A stretch of DNA of 64,000 nucleotides from Pedobacter sp. Hv1 (GCF_001412215.1 NZ_LLWP01000001.1:868001-932000), one strand, 5' to 3'. Shown: positions 45,921-55,461, counted from the first letter of the stretch. A program made the numbers and translations. The notes: generated by a model from the sequence alone, not told the origin.

Positions 45921-48900
45921 ATGAATACACACGCCGATAAATCGCAGGAAAACAAAACCAAGCCTGCTTCTGAAAACTCATCAAAATCACCAAGCAATGG
46001 TCCTTCTACATTACAGCTTGTAGACAATAGACCAGAAGCTATTGCACAAAGAAAACTTCAGGAAGTTATCAGCAACAACCCATTAGTTAAACAACTGAAA
46101 ACCAAACAAAAATCAATAACCAATAGTCCTAGCACAACTCCATTACCCAATCAGCAAGCTACAGCTGATCAACATACCGTACAACGAAAAGAAAACCATA
46201 CTGGCCTACCAGATCATTTGAAATCGGGGATTGAGAACCTTTCTGGCTACTCACTTGATGATGTAAAAGTACACTACAACTCTAATCAACCTGCCCAATT
46301 ACAAGCACATGCTTATGCACAAGGTACAAATATTCATTTAGCCGTTGGCCAGGAAAAACATTTAGCACACGAAGCCTGGCATGTAGTACAACAAAAGCAA
46401 GGAAGGGTTAAACCTACCGTACAGATGAAAGGCAACGTAAATGTGAATGATGATGCTGGACTTGAAAAAGAGGCCGATTTGATGGGTGCCAAAGCGATGG
46501 CTCATACTGTAGCGGATGTACCGCTTGTTTCTTCCAAAATTAGCAGCAATACTGTACAACGTGAACGCATGCAAACCAGAATAACTGGGACAACACATTT
46601 GGTTCATGCTTTACATGGCTCCATTTTTAATGGAACTCAAGGTAAGCTACTGCCACATGGAACACCTATTGATGTTGAAACATCAGATAAAATAAGGTCA
46701 AGACTCGGACCAAATGCAGAGATATTCAGACATTATGATGCTAAAAACGCACCAGAATACCGTTGGGTAAGAGTGATTAGTGTGGCTGGAGAGTTGCAGC
46801 GCACTTTAACTTACGTTAGAGATGATACATTTATTGGAGGCGCTAACATCCCTAGAGGATCCGCATTCGCCCCTGCCATAGACCATAGAGGAAGAACACA
46901 ACCTGCACTTCCGGAACGAGTATTTGCACCAAAGAATGCTCCTGAATGGTATGAAAGAGGATTAGGTCATGATAAATCAAGTACAGCACATCGCAAGCAT
47001 GCAAAATTATTAGCTGTAGCTTTTAATAGCAGACCTGAACATCTTGGCCCCAGCATGTTAGCTAGCGCAAAAGATCCAGATACAGGCATTGCATTAGAAA
47101 CGCTTGGCCAACATTTAACCCATGTTACACCTTGGATACCAAGTGATGTTGAACACCATGGCAAAGATCGTCATGAGAATCTCAGTAAACCTGGAGAGTA
47201 TTTTCGAAGTAGCCCACACCACCCCCTTCATCATGATTATGAAAGACACCAACGTGTAATGGGTGTATATAAAGAGGGTGTAACAACTGAACCGGTTAAT
47301 ATAGGATGGGAGCACATTGCTTCTACGGTTATGGGTGTTCCTAACATGAAAGATAAAGCAATGGAAGGCCCCATGGGCATAAGGATTCGAATGGCAGAAC
47401 ATCCAGATAGAATTGCAAGGGGGCCTGGAGCTGTTATTGGTCATGAAGAAATGGCTCGAGAAACCGCAATCATGCGCCATAAACTATTAATAGAACAAGC
47501 TCAACGTGATCCAATACCTCAAACACGAGAACATCTGGAAAAAATAATGTCTGAACTTAGACCTTTAAAGGATAGTATTGCAAAAAAAAGAGAAGAGTTA
47601 GATGGATATACCAGAAAACTAGATGAACTTTCTAGAGCAAAAGTGTTACTATTAAAATCGCTTGGCCCTGCATCTAAACTTGTGAGCAAAACCAAAGCTG
47701 AAGCCGAAGCTGCAGGAAAAATTGCAGCTGAAACCGACGGAGATGGTAAAGCTCAAGCTGAAACAAATGCAGCTGCCTTGGCGAAAGACGCAATAGCGGC
47801 TAAAGGAGCCTTTGATCAACTAATAATGCAAAGGGATCAAATGCTAGAAAGTGAAGCGAAGATGGGGGAAGGGCAAAATAAACTACACACTGAATTGCAA
47901 TTAATGCTTAAAAAAGAAAGGGAGTTAAATGCATTACATCACCAATTAGTCGAAAAACATGATTTCTTTCTAAGATCTAGCAAAAATCCTATGTCGGATA
48001 TAGGACCAAAGAGACTTCAAGATTCTCGAACAACAGATTTACGACCTTTAACTACCATTACGCCTACTGCACATCGCCCCATACGTGATAGTTTTGCCAA
48101 TCATTTACTTAGAAACAGACGTCAGGTTAAATTAGAACATTTTTTTGGAGGGCCAACTGTGGGTCCAATAACAGATCGTAGTGGTAGAGAACATCCAAAT
48201 CTTGTACTCCATAACGGCACTTGGATAAAGAAAGAAGACCAAGGAGTAGAAGAAATTCAAAAAGGATGGAATGCAAGTGGCTTGAGAACCAACCTTCAGG
48301 TTAGAGGCAGCTTTGGTCACCATAGACCATCAATTTCTCCACTCCTAAATGGCATGATAAGAATTAATCCTGGCCTGTATCCAATGAGTTTATTACAAAT
48401 TGGAATAGGAAGTGCAATTGGTGCTAAGCCAACTCATGCAATAGATCCGAGGTTGGATTTTGTACACAGAGCTGCATTAAATGTAGCTGTACATCATGCA
48501 TTATCTGTTATCGCTGTTGACCGTCCGAGTAAAAGTGGTAAAATACATCGAATTAAGGAGTTTGCGAAACATAGCTTGATGATCAATCTGCTAAAAGCAC
48601 AAACAATCCTCAAAGCACACGGCCCTAATCCAAGAGATGGTACAGCCTATATCACTTGGCTCGAAAAAGATTTTACCAAAACAGCCCAAGCACTTGAAAA
48701 TTTAAATGAATCAACGCATTTATTGCTCTCAGCCAGAGTTAATGAAGAAAGACATCAAAGAGGACTTGAAGAACCCTTGATGTTGCGCCTTGGTCCTTTT
48801 AGACAATTTGTTAGTCACACCTTTGCTAAGGGCGGTAGAGTGGTTCATATTTACTATGTAGCAAGCGGCATGCAGGCTATTACTACGGGGGCTATAGCTG

Positions 48901-49415
48901 CTGTTGACTTTAGAAGAAAAAAGGCAAGAGCACCATCTGGTAAAAATGCTGGATATATAGCTTTACACCCTTATTTTGAGATGAAAGGTGCAACTGCAGC
49001 AGCTGCAGGATTTAAATCAGATTTACCTCCTGAAACCATTATCGCAGACCTTTCACCATTAGATACCACCGCTTCTGTAGCAGAACAATCTCATACAGCA
49101 ATTAGAGCTAACTTACACAAAGCTGTTAGTGAAAATGTTGGGCTAGTACCTGTGCTTGATGCAACAACCATTCCTTTAGATGAAGTCCCTTCAATGGTGC
49201 CCGATGGAGCCAGAAACTACATCATTGTAGAAAGTCTTACTAAATATGCTCAGCTTGGGTCTGATAAAGCTTTAGGAGGCAGAATTATTGTTGTGGGGAC
49301 TGAAGAATTTTTAAAAATCACATCGGAAACAATTGGACCTGTAGAGCAGAATGCAAACATGATTGTTTCAAGAGTTTGGTTCGAATCTATGGAAAATATG
49401 CGGCATAGTCATTAA
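45921..49415 (+). CDS. DUF4157 (eCIS-cargo-type) protein with PLP-enzyme-like C-terminal region
   Basis: 1164 aa. A polar, disordered N-terminus (1-90) without signal peptide precedes a DUF4157 domain (about 90-195): HExxH at 150-154 (HEAWH) and downstream Glu184 in LEKEAD, a gluzincin-like zinc site. A beta segment (about 220-310) and a His-rich central region follow, then coiled coil (about 535-680, Ala/Glu/Lys-rich). The last 200 residues hold ASGMQAIT (981-988), Tyr1018, Asp1080 in VLDATTIP and Lys1108 in ESLTKY, in the order and rough spacing of Cys/Met-metabolism PLP enzymes. DUF4157 is typical of proteins loaded by extracellular contractile injection systems. No such system is in the window. 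The usual PLP C-terminal domain is absent. Domain one is firm; the PLP reading is my inference. Confidence 0.8.
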   Translation: MNTHADKSQENKTKPASENSSKSPSNGPSTLQLVDNRPEAIAQRKLQEVISNNPLVKQLKTKQKSITNSPSTTPLPNQQATADQHTVQRKENHTGLPDHLKSGIENLSGYSLDDVKVHYNSNQPAQLQAHAYAQGTNIHLAVGQEKHLAHEAWHVVQQKQGRVKPTVQMKGNVNVNDDAGLEKEADLMGAKAMAHTVADVPLVSSKISSNTVQRERMQTRITGTTHLVHALHGSIFNGTQGKLLPHGTPIDVETSDKIRSRLGPNAEIFRHYDAKNAPEYRWVRVISVAGELQRTLTYVRDDTFIGGANIPRGSAFAPAIDHRGRTQPALPERVFAPKNAPEWYERGLGHDKSSTAHRKHAKLLAVAFNSRPEHLGPSMLASAKDPDTGIALETLGQHLTHVTPWIPSDVEHHGKDRHENLSKPGEYFRSSPHHPLHHDYERHQRVMGVYKEGVTTEPVNIGWEHIASTVMGVPNMKDKAMEGPMGIRIRMAEHPDRIARGPGAVIGHEEMARETAIMRHKLLIEQAQRDPIPQTREHLEKIMSELRPLKDSIAKKREELDGYTRKLDELSRAKVLLLKSLGPASKLVSKTKAEAEAAGKIAAETDGDGKAQAETNAAALAKDAIAAKGAFDQLIMQRDQMLESEAKMGEGQNKLHTELQLMLKKERELNALHHQLVEKHDFFLRSSKNPMSDIGPKRLQDSRTTDLRPLTTITPTAHRPIRDSFANHLLRNRRQVKLEHFFGGPTVGPITDRSGREHPNLVLHNGTWIKKEDQGVEEIQKGWNASGLRTNLQVRGSFGHHRPSISPLLNGMIRINPGLYPMSLLQIGIGSAIGAKPTHAIDPRLDFVHRAALNVAVHHALSVIAVDRPSKSGKIHRIKEFAKHSLMINLLKAQTILKAHGPNPRDGTAYITWLEKDFTKTAQALENLNESTHLLLSARVNEERHQRGLEEPLMLRLGPFRQFVSHTFAKGGRVVHIYYVASGMQAITTGAIAAVDFRRKKARAPSGKNAGYIALHPYFEMKGATAAAAGFKSDLPPETIIADLSPLDTTASVAEQSHTAIRANLHKAVSENVGLVPVLDATTIPLDEVPSMVPDGARNYIIVESLTKYAQLGSDKALGGRIIVVGTEEFLKITSETIGPVEQNANMIVSRVWFESMENMRHSH

Positions 49416-49576
49416 ATACGAATGCAGCGGCATCTAGTTTCTATTTTACCAATGTATTTGCAACCTAGCGCTAAGAGATTTTATTTTAATGGAGTGTTTC
49501 TATTACACATTTAATTTCGAGCTAGTATTAGTGAGTATATCGATTTGTGTTGTTCAATTTCCCATCGGCTATTTTT

Positions 49577-49885
49577 TTAAAATTTAGCATTATTTTTTTG
49601 TTCTGAAATGATGATTTTAAACCACAAACCAACTAACATACCAATTACCAGCGAAACCAATAGGTTAAAGAGTGTAGGGATTGGATGATCCCCATTTTCT
49701 GCTGAAAGTTTATAAAAAAAGTTGAAAAAAAAGTTTGTTTTACGGTTGTGGTAATAACATGGATCAGGAGTAAAAAGTTCTTGTACTAACGTCAGGTTTA
49801 AAAGCACTGCAATTACCCCACCTGCTAACATAGAGAAGGCAAAACCGATTTTTCTATATTTCATTTTATACATTTTATTTTTCAA
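49577..49885 (-). CDS. Small two-TM membrane protein
   Basis: 102 aa. TM segments at about 12-33 (GFAFSMLAGGVIAVLLNLTLV) and 70-92, with a polar loop containing FTPDPCYYHNRKTN between. No family recognised. First of several minus-strand genes facing the DUF4157 gene; the gap between the two is 161 bp. Confidence 0.55.
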   Translation of the reverse strand: MKNKMYKMKYRKIGFAFSMLAGGVIAVLLNLTLVQELFTPDPCYYHNRKTNFFFNFFYKLSAENGDHPIPTLFNLLVSLVIGMLVGLWFKIIISEQKNNAKF

Positions 49886-49978
49886 GAAGTAGTTATTTTA
49901 TTAATCTTAATATTGCTTTTAATTGGGATTTAGATAATTCCATAAATGATTACTCTATTTCTCCCCTTAGGCTATTCA

Positions 49979-50422
49979 CTAAATTTGTCGTACACTAAAA
50001 AATTCAATTTTATTAAAATCATTTTCGTTTGAAGCATCACTTTCATTAACGCTATAGCCACTAAGATTATCAAATTCACCTAGTTCAATAGCTTTCATAA
50101 ACTCAGCTATTTTGTTTACAATAATTAGTTTACTTTTTGAGCGGAATTTCTCTAACAATTCGGCGTTATTCCAATTGTCTCCTCTGAATAAATGAATGCA
50201 ATAACCTGTATGCTCATCGCTTAGGTTATCACTACCATACCAACCAAGGTCTAAGTGATAATTGTCTTTGATTAGGTATAACAAATCTTCTTGACAGTAG
50301 ATATGTACATATTTATCTTCTTCGTTAACATTGTCGGCTGGGTCAATGTCGTAAAACACATTTCGCACAATTGCCCAGTTTGATGAAATATCAAGTTGCT
50401 GTAGCGCTATTTTTGTTTCCAT
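49979..50422 (-). CDS. Hypothetical cytoplasmic protein, immunity-like
   Basis: 147 aa, acidic, no signal peptide. Mixed alpha/beta with Trp and Asp-rich phrases (NWAIVRNVFYDIDP; DLGWYGSDNLSDEHTGY). Size, acidity and company resemble immunity proteins found beside polymorphic toxins, but no named family was recognised, and the toxin-like gene is on the other strand. Role is speculative. Confidence 0.6.
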   Translation of the reverse strand: METKIALQQLDISSNWAIVRNVFYDIDPADNVNEEDKYVHIYCQEDLLYLIKDNYHLDLGWYGSDNLSDEHTGYCIHLFRGDNWNNAELLEKFRSKSKLIIVNKIAEFMKAIELGEFDNLSGYSVNESDASNENDFNKIEFFSVRQI

Positions 50423-50473
50423 ATTTATTCATTTAAAAATTATCAGCCTAGCCAATTGCTTTTATAGACATTG

Positions 50474-50980
50474 TTACTTATTTATTTCAGCATAAAAACG
50501 TTCAGCATATTTTTTAAACTCCTCCACCTGTAATAGTCTTTCGTAAAAGGATTTTATTTTTTCCATATCCTTAGATTTTTTAATTACACCATAAGCACAA
50601 TGCCTTAAGTCTAAATCTTCGGTTATATTTTCAACAGTATGCATACATAAGTCTAGCACATCGTGGAAGTGAGAAAAATTATTCATTAAACTGATAAAAC
50701 CCCATTGACGAACCAATTCATCCTCTTCATCATTTAAAGCAACAAGAACTTCATTTTTAACCTTTTCTAAGCCAAAGCTTGAAAAATCTGCAAGTTCAAT
50801 CATCTTGTACACATTAATTTTCACAAGATCATAGGTATCTCTTTGCTGGATTAGCTGAAGTAGAAATATCCATTTTTTGTCGTCTTCTATATCTTCAAAT
50901 TCGCTGGCAATCAGCATTGCTTTGAGATCATCGTTCAATTCTGAATTGTATTTTTCAATTGATTGTTCAAGTGTCGTCAT
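50474..50980 (-). CDS. HEAT-repeat-like hypothetical protein
   Basis: 168 aa, acidic and all-helical, no signal peptide. Helical pairs such as VALNDEEDELVRQWGFISLMN and LRHCAYGVIKKSKDMEKIKS look like HEAT-type repeats. Proteins of this form occur as immunity or scaffold proteins in accessory regions. It precedes the 147-aa gene by 51 bp. Function unknown. Confidence 0.65.
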   Translation of the reverse strand: MTTLEQSIEKYNSELNDDLKAMLIASEFEDIEDDKKWIFLLQLIQQRDTYDLVKINVYKMIELADFSSFGLEKVKNEVLVALNDEEDELVRQWGFISLMNNFSHFHDVLDLCMHTVENITEDLDLRHCAYGVIKKSKDMEKIKSFYERLLQVEEFKKYAERFYAEINK

Positions 50981-51198
50981 AAGTGGTTTTATTTTAAAAA
51001 CTAATCTAATTTATCAATGCACTCTGTAATTCGTATTTGCAGTACTCCGGCCTTCAACTACCAATTACTTTAAACGTCCTGTTTGTTATTGGTGAGTGTC
51101 TCCTTTTGTCCAATTTCGAGGTTGTCCTTCCCCTATGTAAATAATTTTTACTACTAACACTTGCTGCAATTTTTGGGCCTACAAATAAACCATCAATC

Positions 51199-51996
51199 CT
51201 ATCCTTCAAATAAAAATCTTTCGGGAATGTTATACCCGTTACGGTAAAGAATACGTACACTATCAACTTTTACAGCCGAATTATTTACACAATTGTATCG
51301 ATCAATAATTAGATCATAGTTTTTATTATTGGTGCTTTTTTTGAAATAATATTTGTTTTCATCGCACACCGTTATTTTATAATCATCTCCTGCCCCTTGT
51401 CCATAATCATGATAGATTGGCAAAAAGAAACTTTTTCCAAGCTTACCATGGCTCAATTCAATAATGGTCACATTGTAATTCTGGCCCATATGTGATTGTC
51501 CACCCGAAATGGTAATACCTAGACTTTCATCTCCAATCTTAACCAATTCTTTTAAAGAACCAGAATTTCCATACATACCTCCACCCCCAGCCTGCAACCT
51601 AAAATCGTTCAACTGCCAATTGTTGTTTGTTTTTTTAAGAATAAAGACATCGCACCATCCAGTTGATACACCGTACATTGGCCCTCTGTTTTCTACCACG
51701 TACACATAATACTTACCCGAGCTATTTTCAAAATATTTTAAGGAAACATCATCTCTTGTAATGGTATCGGCTACATTCTCTGTTGAAGGTTCGTTTGCTA
51801 CGGTATCGTAAATACTTTTTACCAGTAGTAAAGCTTCAGTTTTATTAAGAGAATCTTTGTTAAAAGATAGCGTTTCCCCTTTTGTACTAGCCTGATGAAT
51901 CTGAGATAAGGTATCGCTTAATTTTTCTTCAGATTTTTCATTGTATTTGCAGGCAAACATTGTTAACACTACAACTAATAGAAATAATTTCTTCAT
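51199..51996 (-). CDS. Hypothetical lipoprotein
   Basis: 265 aa. A lipoprotein signal (MKKLFLLVVVLTMFAC, Cys16) is followed by a Ser/Glu-rich linker and beta-rich segments (YYVYVVENRGPMYGVSTGW; GGGGMYGNSGSLKELVKIG). No family recognised. It is 11 bp downstream of the 204-aa gene, so likely in the same transcript. Confidence 0.7.
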   Translation of the reverse strand: MKKLFLLVVVLTMFACKYNEKSEEKLSDTLSQIHQASTKGETLSFNKDSLNKTEALLLVKSIYDTVANEPSTENVADTITRDDVSLKYFENSSGKYYVYVVENRGPMYGVSTGWCDVFILKKTNNNWQLNDFRLQAGGGGMYGNSGSLKELVKIGDESLGITISGGQSHMGQNYNVTIIELSHGKLGKSFFLPIYHDYGQGAGDDYKITVCDENKYYFKKSTNNKNYDLIIDRYNCVNNSAVKVDSVRILYRNGYNIPERFLFEG

Positions 51997-52007
51997 TTGA
52001 ATAGCGA

Positions 52008-52622
52008 TTAAATACTTTGAGGAAAGGTTTGAAAAAGGTAAACAAATAGAATAAAACTAGGCAGAGCAATAAGATAAAACATTTTAGCTTTATAAAATTT
52101 CACTTTTTTGCCTTTTAAAACATTCACAAAACAATAGAGGTACAAAGAGATAATAAGCAAGGTTATAGGAAATAGGAAGAAAGCAAAAAGCAACAGGTAT
52201 TTAAAATTAGCCTCATCGTAATAGTGATCATACCATCTTGTCCATAGTTTAGGTTTTAAATTATTTTTGATGAGGAAGGCTTCAAACTTAACACTATCTG
52301 TAAATTTTAACACCGTTGGTTTACGCTCATTAGCCACAAAGAACAGGCTATCGGCTCGTCCAACGATGTATCCTTTATAAAAATAGAATTGTTTGAAATA
52401 AGCATTTTCTTTTGTATTCGAATTGCCTATTGTTGATGAATTACTATCGCTATATTCCAGATAAACCAAATAAGAAGAGGAACCATCGTATACCAAAAGG
52501 TTATGATATGGTGTTCTTTCCTCAAAAGCGGCGTAACCACCCGCCATTGATTGTTGTTTAAAATACAGCAACACAATTAGTACACATCCTATTTTTTTTA
52601 AACTATCCTTCATCATTTTCAC
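52008..52622 (-). CDS. Hypothetical membrane protein
   Basis: 204 aa. N-terminal signal or TM (about 11-27), an extracytoplasmic region of about 115 residues, then two TMs (about 140-165 and 180-200). No family recognised. Its start overlaps the stop of the 138-aa gene by four bases, implying coupled translation. Confidence 0.65.
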   Translation of the reverse strand: MKMMKDSLKKIGCVLIVLLYFKQQSMAGGYAAFEERTPYHNLLVYDGSSSYLVYLEYSDSNSSTIGNSNTKENAYFKQFYFYKGYIVGRADSLFFVANERKPTVLKFTDSVKFEAFLIKNNLKPKLWTRWYDHYYDEANFKYLLLFAFFLFPITLLIISLYLYCFVNVLKGKKVKFYKAKMFYLIALPSFILFVYLFQTFPQSI

Positions 52623-53035
52623 ATATATTTTTCAGGATTCTTATAAAGGTCAAAATATGCTGGATCTGACCCTTTAAATACATGTTGGCCACCTGCATCA
52701 TAGGCCATTTTAAAATGAATGAATGCTTCCACATAATTTTTCCTGGTAAAAGCCATCTCTCCTTTGTACATTCCTACTTCTATTGGATTGTCCAATCGGT
52801 CCATCAACAAAATGTCGGTCCATTTATCCGCCATATCCAGCATAGAAAGACCAAGTGCCGAATTAGTCATAAAAAGAGCAAGCTTTGACTTTTCATTACA
52901 TTCTAGTTTGGCCTCAGGTAGGTCATCCCACTGTTGATCTATTTTCAGAAGCACCTCTTTTTTTTGTATTTCATTCATTTCTGTATACCCATTAGCTTTG
53001 TCTAATAGGTTAAATAACTCGGCGGTAAAATCCAT
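52619..53035 (-). CDS. Hypothetical TPR-like protein
   Basis: 138 aa, acidic, helical, no signal peptide. The C-terminal half (FTRKNYVEAFIHFKMAYDAGG) resembles a tetratricopeptide helix pair. Overlaps the next gene by four bases. Function unknown; immunity or adaptor roles are possible. Confidence 0.65.
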   Translation of the reverse strand: MDFTAELFNLLDKANGYTEMNEIQKKEVLLKIDQQWDDLPEAKLECNEKSKLALFMTNSALGLSMLDMADKWTDILLMDRLDNPIEVGMYKGEMAFTRKNYVEAFIHFKMAYDAGGQHVFKGSDPAYFDLYKNPEKYM

Positions 53036-53072
53036 AGTACATATCTTATAAGTTTCAGTTTGTTAAAAAAGT

Positions 53073-54071
53073 TTATTTTTTCTCTAAAATATCAATCAGC
53101 GATTGCCACCCCACTTTTTTTGCAAAGCTCATTGGGCTAATCCCCGATTTATTTTCGCGATAAGGGCTGGCATGATGCCGTATGAGCAACTCCACCAACT
53201 GCAAACGATCTTCAATACCCATAGCCGCATGGAATACTGCAGCAGATAAAGGGGTATTATGATAATGATCATCGATTGAAACATCAGCACCGTGCAGTAA
53301 CAATAACTTGGCGATGTCTAGTCTTTTTTGGGCACTTGGTTCTTTTATAGATTGAGGTTCTGCTACAAATGCGAGTGGGGTAATGCCATTATGGTCTTTG
53401 CTATTGGGGTTGCTACCAAAATCTAAGAGCAGCTTTACAGCAGCTACCTGCTCTCCACCTATGGCATAAAACAGTGCGGTATGACCAATATTATCTGCCT
53501 CGTTAATGATTTGCCTATTACTTGTTCTAAGCAATTTTTCTAAGGAGGATATATCACCTTTAAAAGCTAGTTTACGAATGGATTTTGATTGCATAGTGGA
53601 AAAAATCTGCTTTTTGTAGATTCTATATTTTTGCATCACGAAATAAACAACTATGCCATAAAGAGCTGCACAAACCAATGCGGGTAACAACGATAGTTGA
53701 ATAGTCCCAATCCATGTTTCAATAGGAGTATAAGTACCCCATGTCACTTCTCTGGCCTCAAACAATTGTTTGTTGAGCAATATTGAAGTTGCAAAGAACA
53801 GGCTTGTAGCTATAAGAATAGTATTTAACAGACGAGGTTTAAAAACACGAAAAAGCAACAGTGCTGTTGCCTGTACCAATACCGTCAACATGCTCGACGA
53901 AAGCATTTCAAATACCATATTACAGTCCATGCAGTTGGCCAAAGACCCTTCCATGTACGCTTTCGTGGCCCAATAACCTTGAACTATGGCGAGTATGATG
54001 ATGACCATTGTTACACCCAACAGGAGCAATAACTTAATTTTCTTTAGGGTTTGAAGTCTTGTTGACTGCAT
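53073..54071 (-). CDS. Membrane-anchored ankyrin-repeat protein
   Basis: 332 aa. Four TMs in residues 12-150 (GVTMVIIILAIVQGYW; MLTVLVQATALLLF; ILIATSLFFATSILL; LLPALVCAALYGIVVYFV). Ankyrin repeats fill about 165-330 (GHTALFYAIGGEQVAAVKLLLDFG; GADVSIDDHYHNTPLSAAV; NKSGISPMSFAKKVG). The repeats would be cytoplasmic and bind a partner protein. Accessory location next to other unknowns. Partner unknown. Confidence 0.82.
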   Translation of the reverse strand: MQSTRLQTLKKIKLLLLLGVTMVIIILAIVQGYWATKAYMEGSLANCMDCNMVFEMLSSSMLTVLVQATALLLFRVFKPRLLNTILIATSLFFATSILLNKQLFEAREVTWGTYTPIETWIGTIQLSLLPALVCAALYGIVVYFVMQKYRIYKKQIFSTMQSKSIRKLAFKGDISSLEKLLRTSNRQIINEADNIGHTALFYAIGGEQVAAVKLLLDFGSNPNSKDHNGITPLAFVAEPQSIKEPSAQKRLDIAKLLLLHGADVSIDDHYHNTPLSAAVFHAAMGIEDRLQLVELLIRHHASPYRENKSGISPMSFAKKVGWQSLIDILEKK

Positions 54072-54246
54072 ATACTTTTATTTTGATGAAGGAGTACAAT
54101 TTGCTTTTTTGACACCAAAAATAGTTGCTACTGGTATCTGTTAATTTCATGCGTTTTATCAATTTCTTTTTATTGAAATAAAGAAAGATGAAAATAGCTA
54201 ACAGCAATATTGTATAGCAGGTTGCTATGAGAGTCCTTTTTTTCAT
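54034..54246 (-). CDS. Possible small single-TM protein
   Basis: 70 aa: basic start, one TM (about 7-24, CYTILLLAIFIFLYF), then a Lys-rich tail. It overlaps the ankyrin gene start by 38 bases in another frame. The clear TM favours a real gene, but the overlap and lack of any family make it uncertain. Confidence 0.4.
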   Translation of the reverse strand: MKKRTLIATCYTILLLAIFIFLYFNKKKLIKRMKLTDTSSNYFWCQKSKLYSFIKIKVYAVNKTSNPKEN

Positions 54247-54287
54247 TGCTAAAGCAGATTAGACATAAACATATTTTCTGCTTTGAG

Positions 54288-54569
54288 CTAAAAGACATTC
54301 CTCTTTTTCTTTTTTGTTCTTGTAGGATGACTGATTACAAAATCAATTAACACTTCCCTTAGCCTTTCATTTTCAACTTTTAACAAACTCAACTCTAAAG
54401 CAATAGGTTTATATTCAGCCAACCAATTATGAAATGTAACCAGTGGAATCATATAGGTTTCACATATGTCGCTAATTTGTCTGCCTCGATAATATTCTTC
54501 AACTACATGCACGATTGCTTGTACTGATGTTTCTTTGCTTTCCATTTCAATCTTACAGGGTATACCCAA
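54288..54569 (-). mobile_element. Probable IS3-type OrfA (transposase HTH) remnant
   Basis: 93 aa. A helix-turn-helix (about 15-52: VVEEYYRGRQISDICETYMIP, then TFHNWLAEYK) is followed by a leucine-zipper-like helix (LELSLLKVENERLREVLIDF). This is the layout of IS3-family OrfA. No OrfB lies downstream, and I found no terminal inverted repeats, so it is a solitary remnant or a domesticated DNA-binding gene. Confidence 0.55.
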
Positions 54570-54581
54570 TACCTACATTTG

Positions 54582-55085
54582 TTAAGCTGATAAAACACTA
54601 TTTATAAATACACTTCTATAATTTCTGTTGATACGGATGGCGTATATCAGATATACACCTACAGCCATCAACAGCATGGCTAAATTGCTATCAATTGAAC
54701 AATAAACTGGAGATGAGTCTATATTCCCTCTTATTCCAATTACACCATTAACGCTACAACTATGAGTTGGTCCAGAAATATTCTGAAACCTATAACATTT
54801 ATATTCGGGTCTTAATGCATAATCATCATCCCATTGTGTATATTCTCCAGATGGATTGAAGTGATAATAAGTAACTCCCCCACTAACATTAAATGTACCT
54901 AACCAGTTCCAATAAACCTTCTGGCCAATTTTACATCCCCAAGTAGTAGAACTTTTCGGGGGCACATTTGTTGCAAAAGAGTTGTTCAGTATCAAAATGA
55001 AGCAAAAAGACAAGAATAATTTTGGGAAAAAAGATAATTTATCATCTTTTCTAAAGTAATTATCAATGGGTAAAAAGTTATACAT
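54582..55085 (-). CDS. Hypothetical exported protein with C-terminal TM
   Basis: 167 aa. After a polar N-terminus, a signal-like segment (about 22-39, LFLSFCFILILNNSFA) leads to a Cys/Trp/Tyr-rich extracytoplasmic part (about 40-130) and a C-terminal TM with basic tail (about 134-152, then RINRNYR). No family recognised. Confidence 0.5.
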   Translation of the reverse strand: MYNFLPIDNYFRKDDKLSFFPKLFLSFCFILILNNSFATNVPPKSSTTWGCKIGQKVYWNWLGTFNVSGGVTYYHFNPSGEYTQWDDDYALRPEYKCYRFQNISGPTHSCSVNGVIGIRGNIDSSPVYCSIDSNLAMLLMAVGVYLIYAIRINRNYRSVFINSVLSA

Positions 55086-55461
55086 ACAGTTTTTATAATT
55101 TCTTATTCCCTTTATTTAATTAAAAAAGGCAGGTCAAAATTATTGCGATCCACATGGTGAAAAAATAGCTAATGTACAGACAGGCAATAACTTTTGCCGA
55201 AACGGCAAAAACATTGGCTTAATCAATATTGGCACTTCGTTTATTTCAAAGAATCAACTGGATAATTTGATACTAAAGCTAGATTAAAGAAGAATAGTAC
55301 ATTATTTATGCAACGGCCCATCGGCAGGCTATAAGGAATAGTTTGAAAGCTATTCGGAGAACATGTGAAGTCCTCTTACGTCTTTTAGAAAGAACATATT
55401 AACTTGCATTGAATTGGCAAGCATTGCTCAATAATATTTCATTTTGGTATAAAAAGAATAG
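55086..55461. other. Intergenic stretch with a possible gene relic
   Basis: 376 bp. A plus-strand frame without any start codon (55120-55287) reads like a C-terminal protein fragment (NYCDPHGEKIANVQTGN and beyond, two Cys). It could be the decayed end of a lost gene. Nothing else was recognised; no repeat of the tRNA end was found. Confidence 0.35.

Noticed and set aside
51054..51266. A 70-codon minus-strand frame after the lipoprotein gene
   Set aside because: It overlaps the end of the lipoprotein gene in another frame and shows no signal peptide, TM or motif.
45480..55461. Integrative element using the tRNA-Met gene as attachment site
   Set aside because: No integrase gene and no repeated copy of the tRNA 3' end were found by reading the stretch; only accessory gene content supports it.
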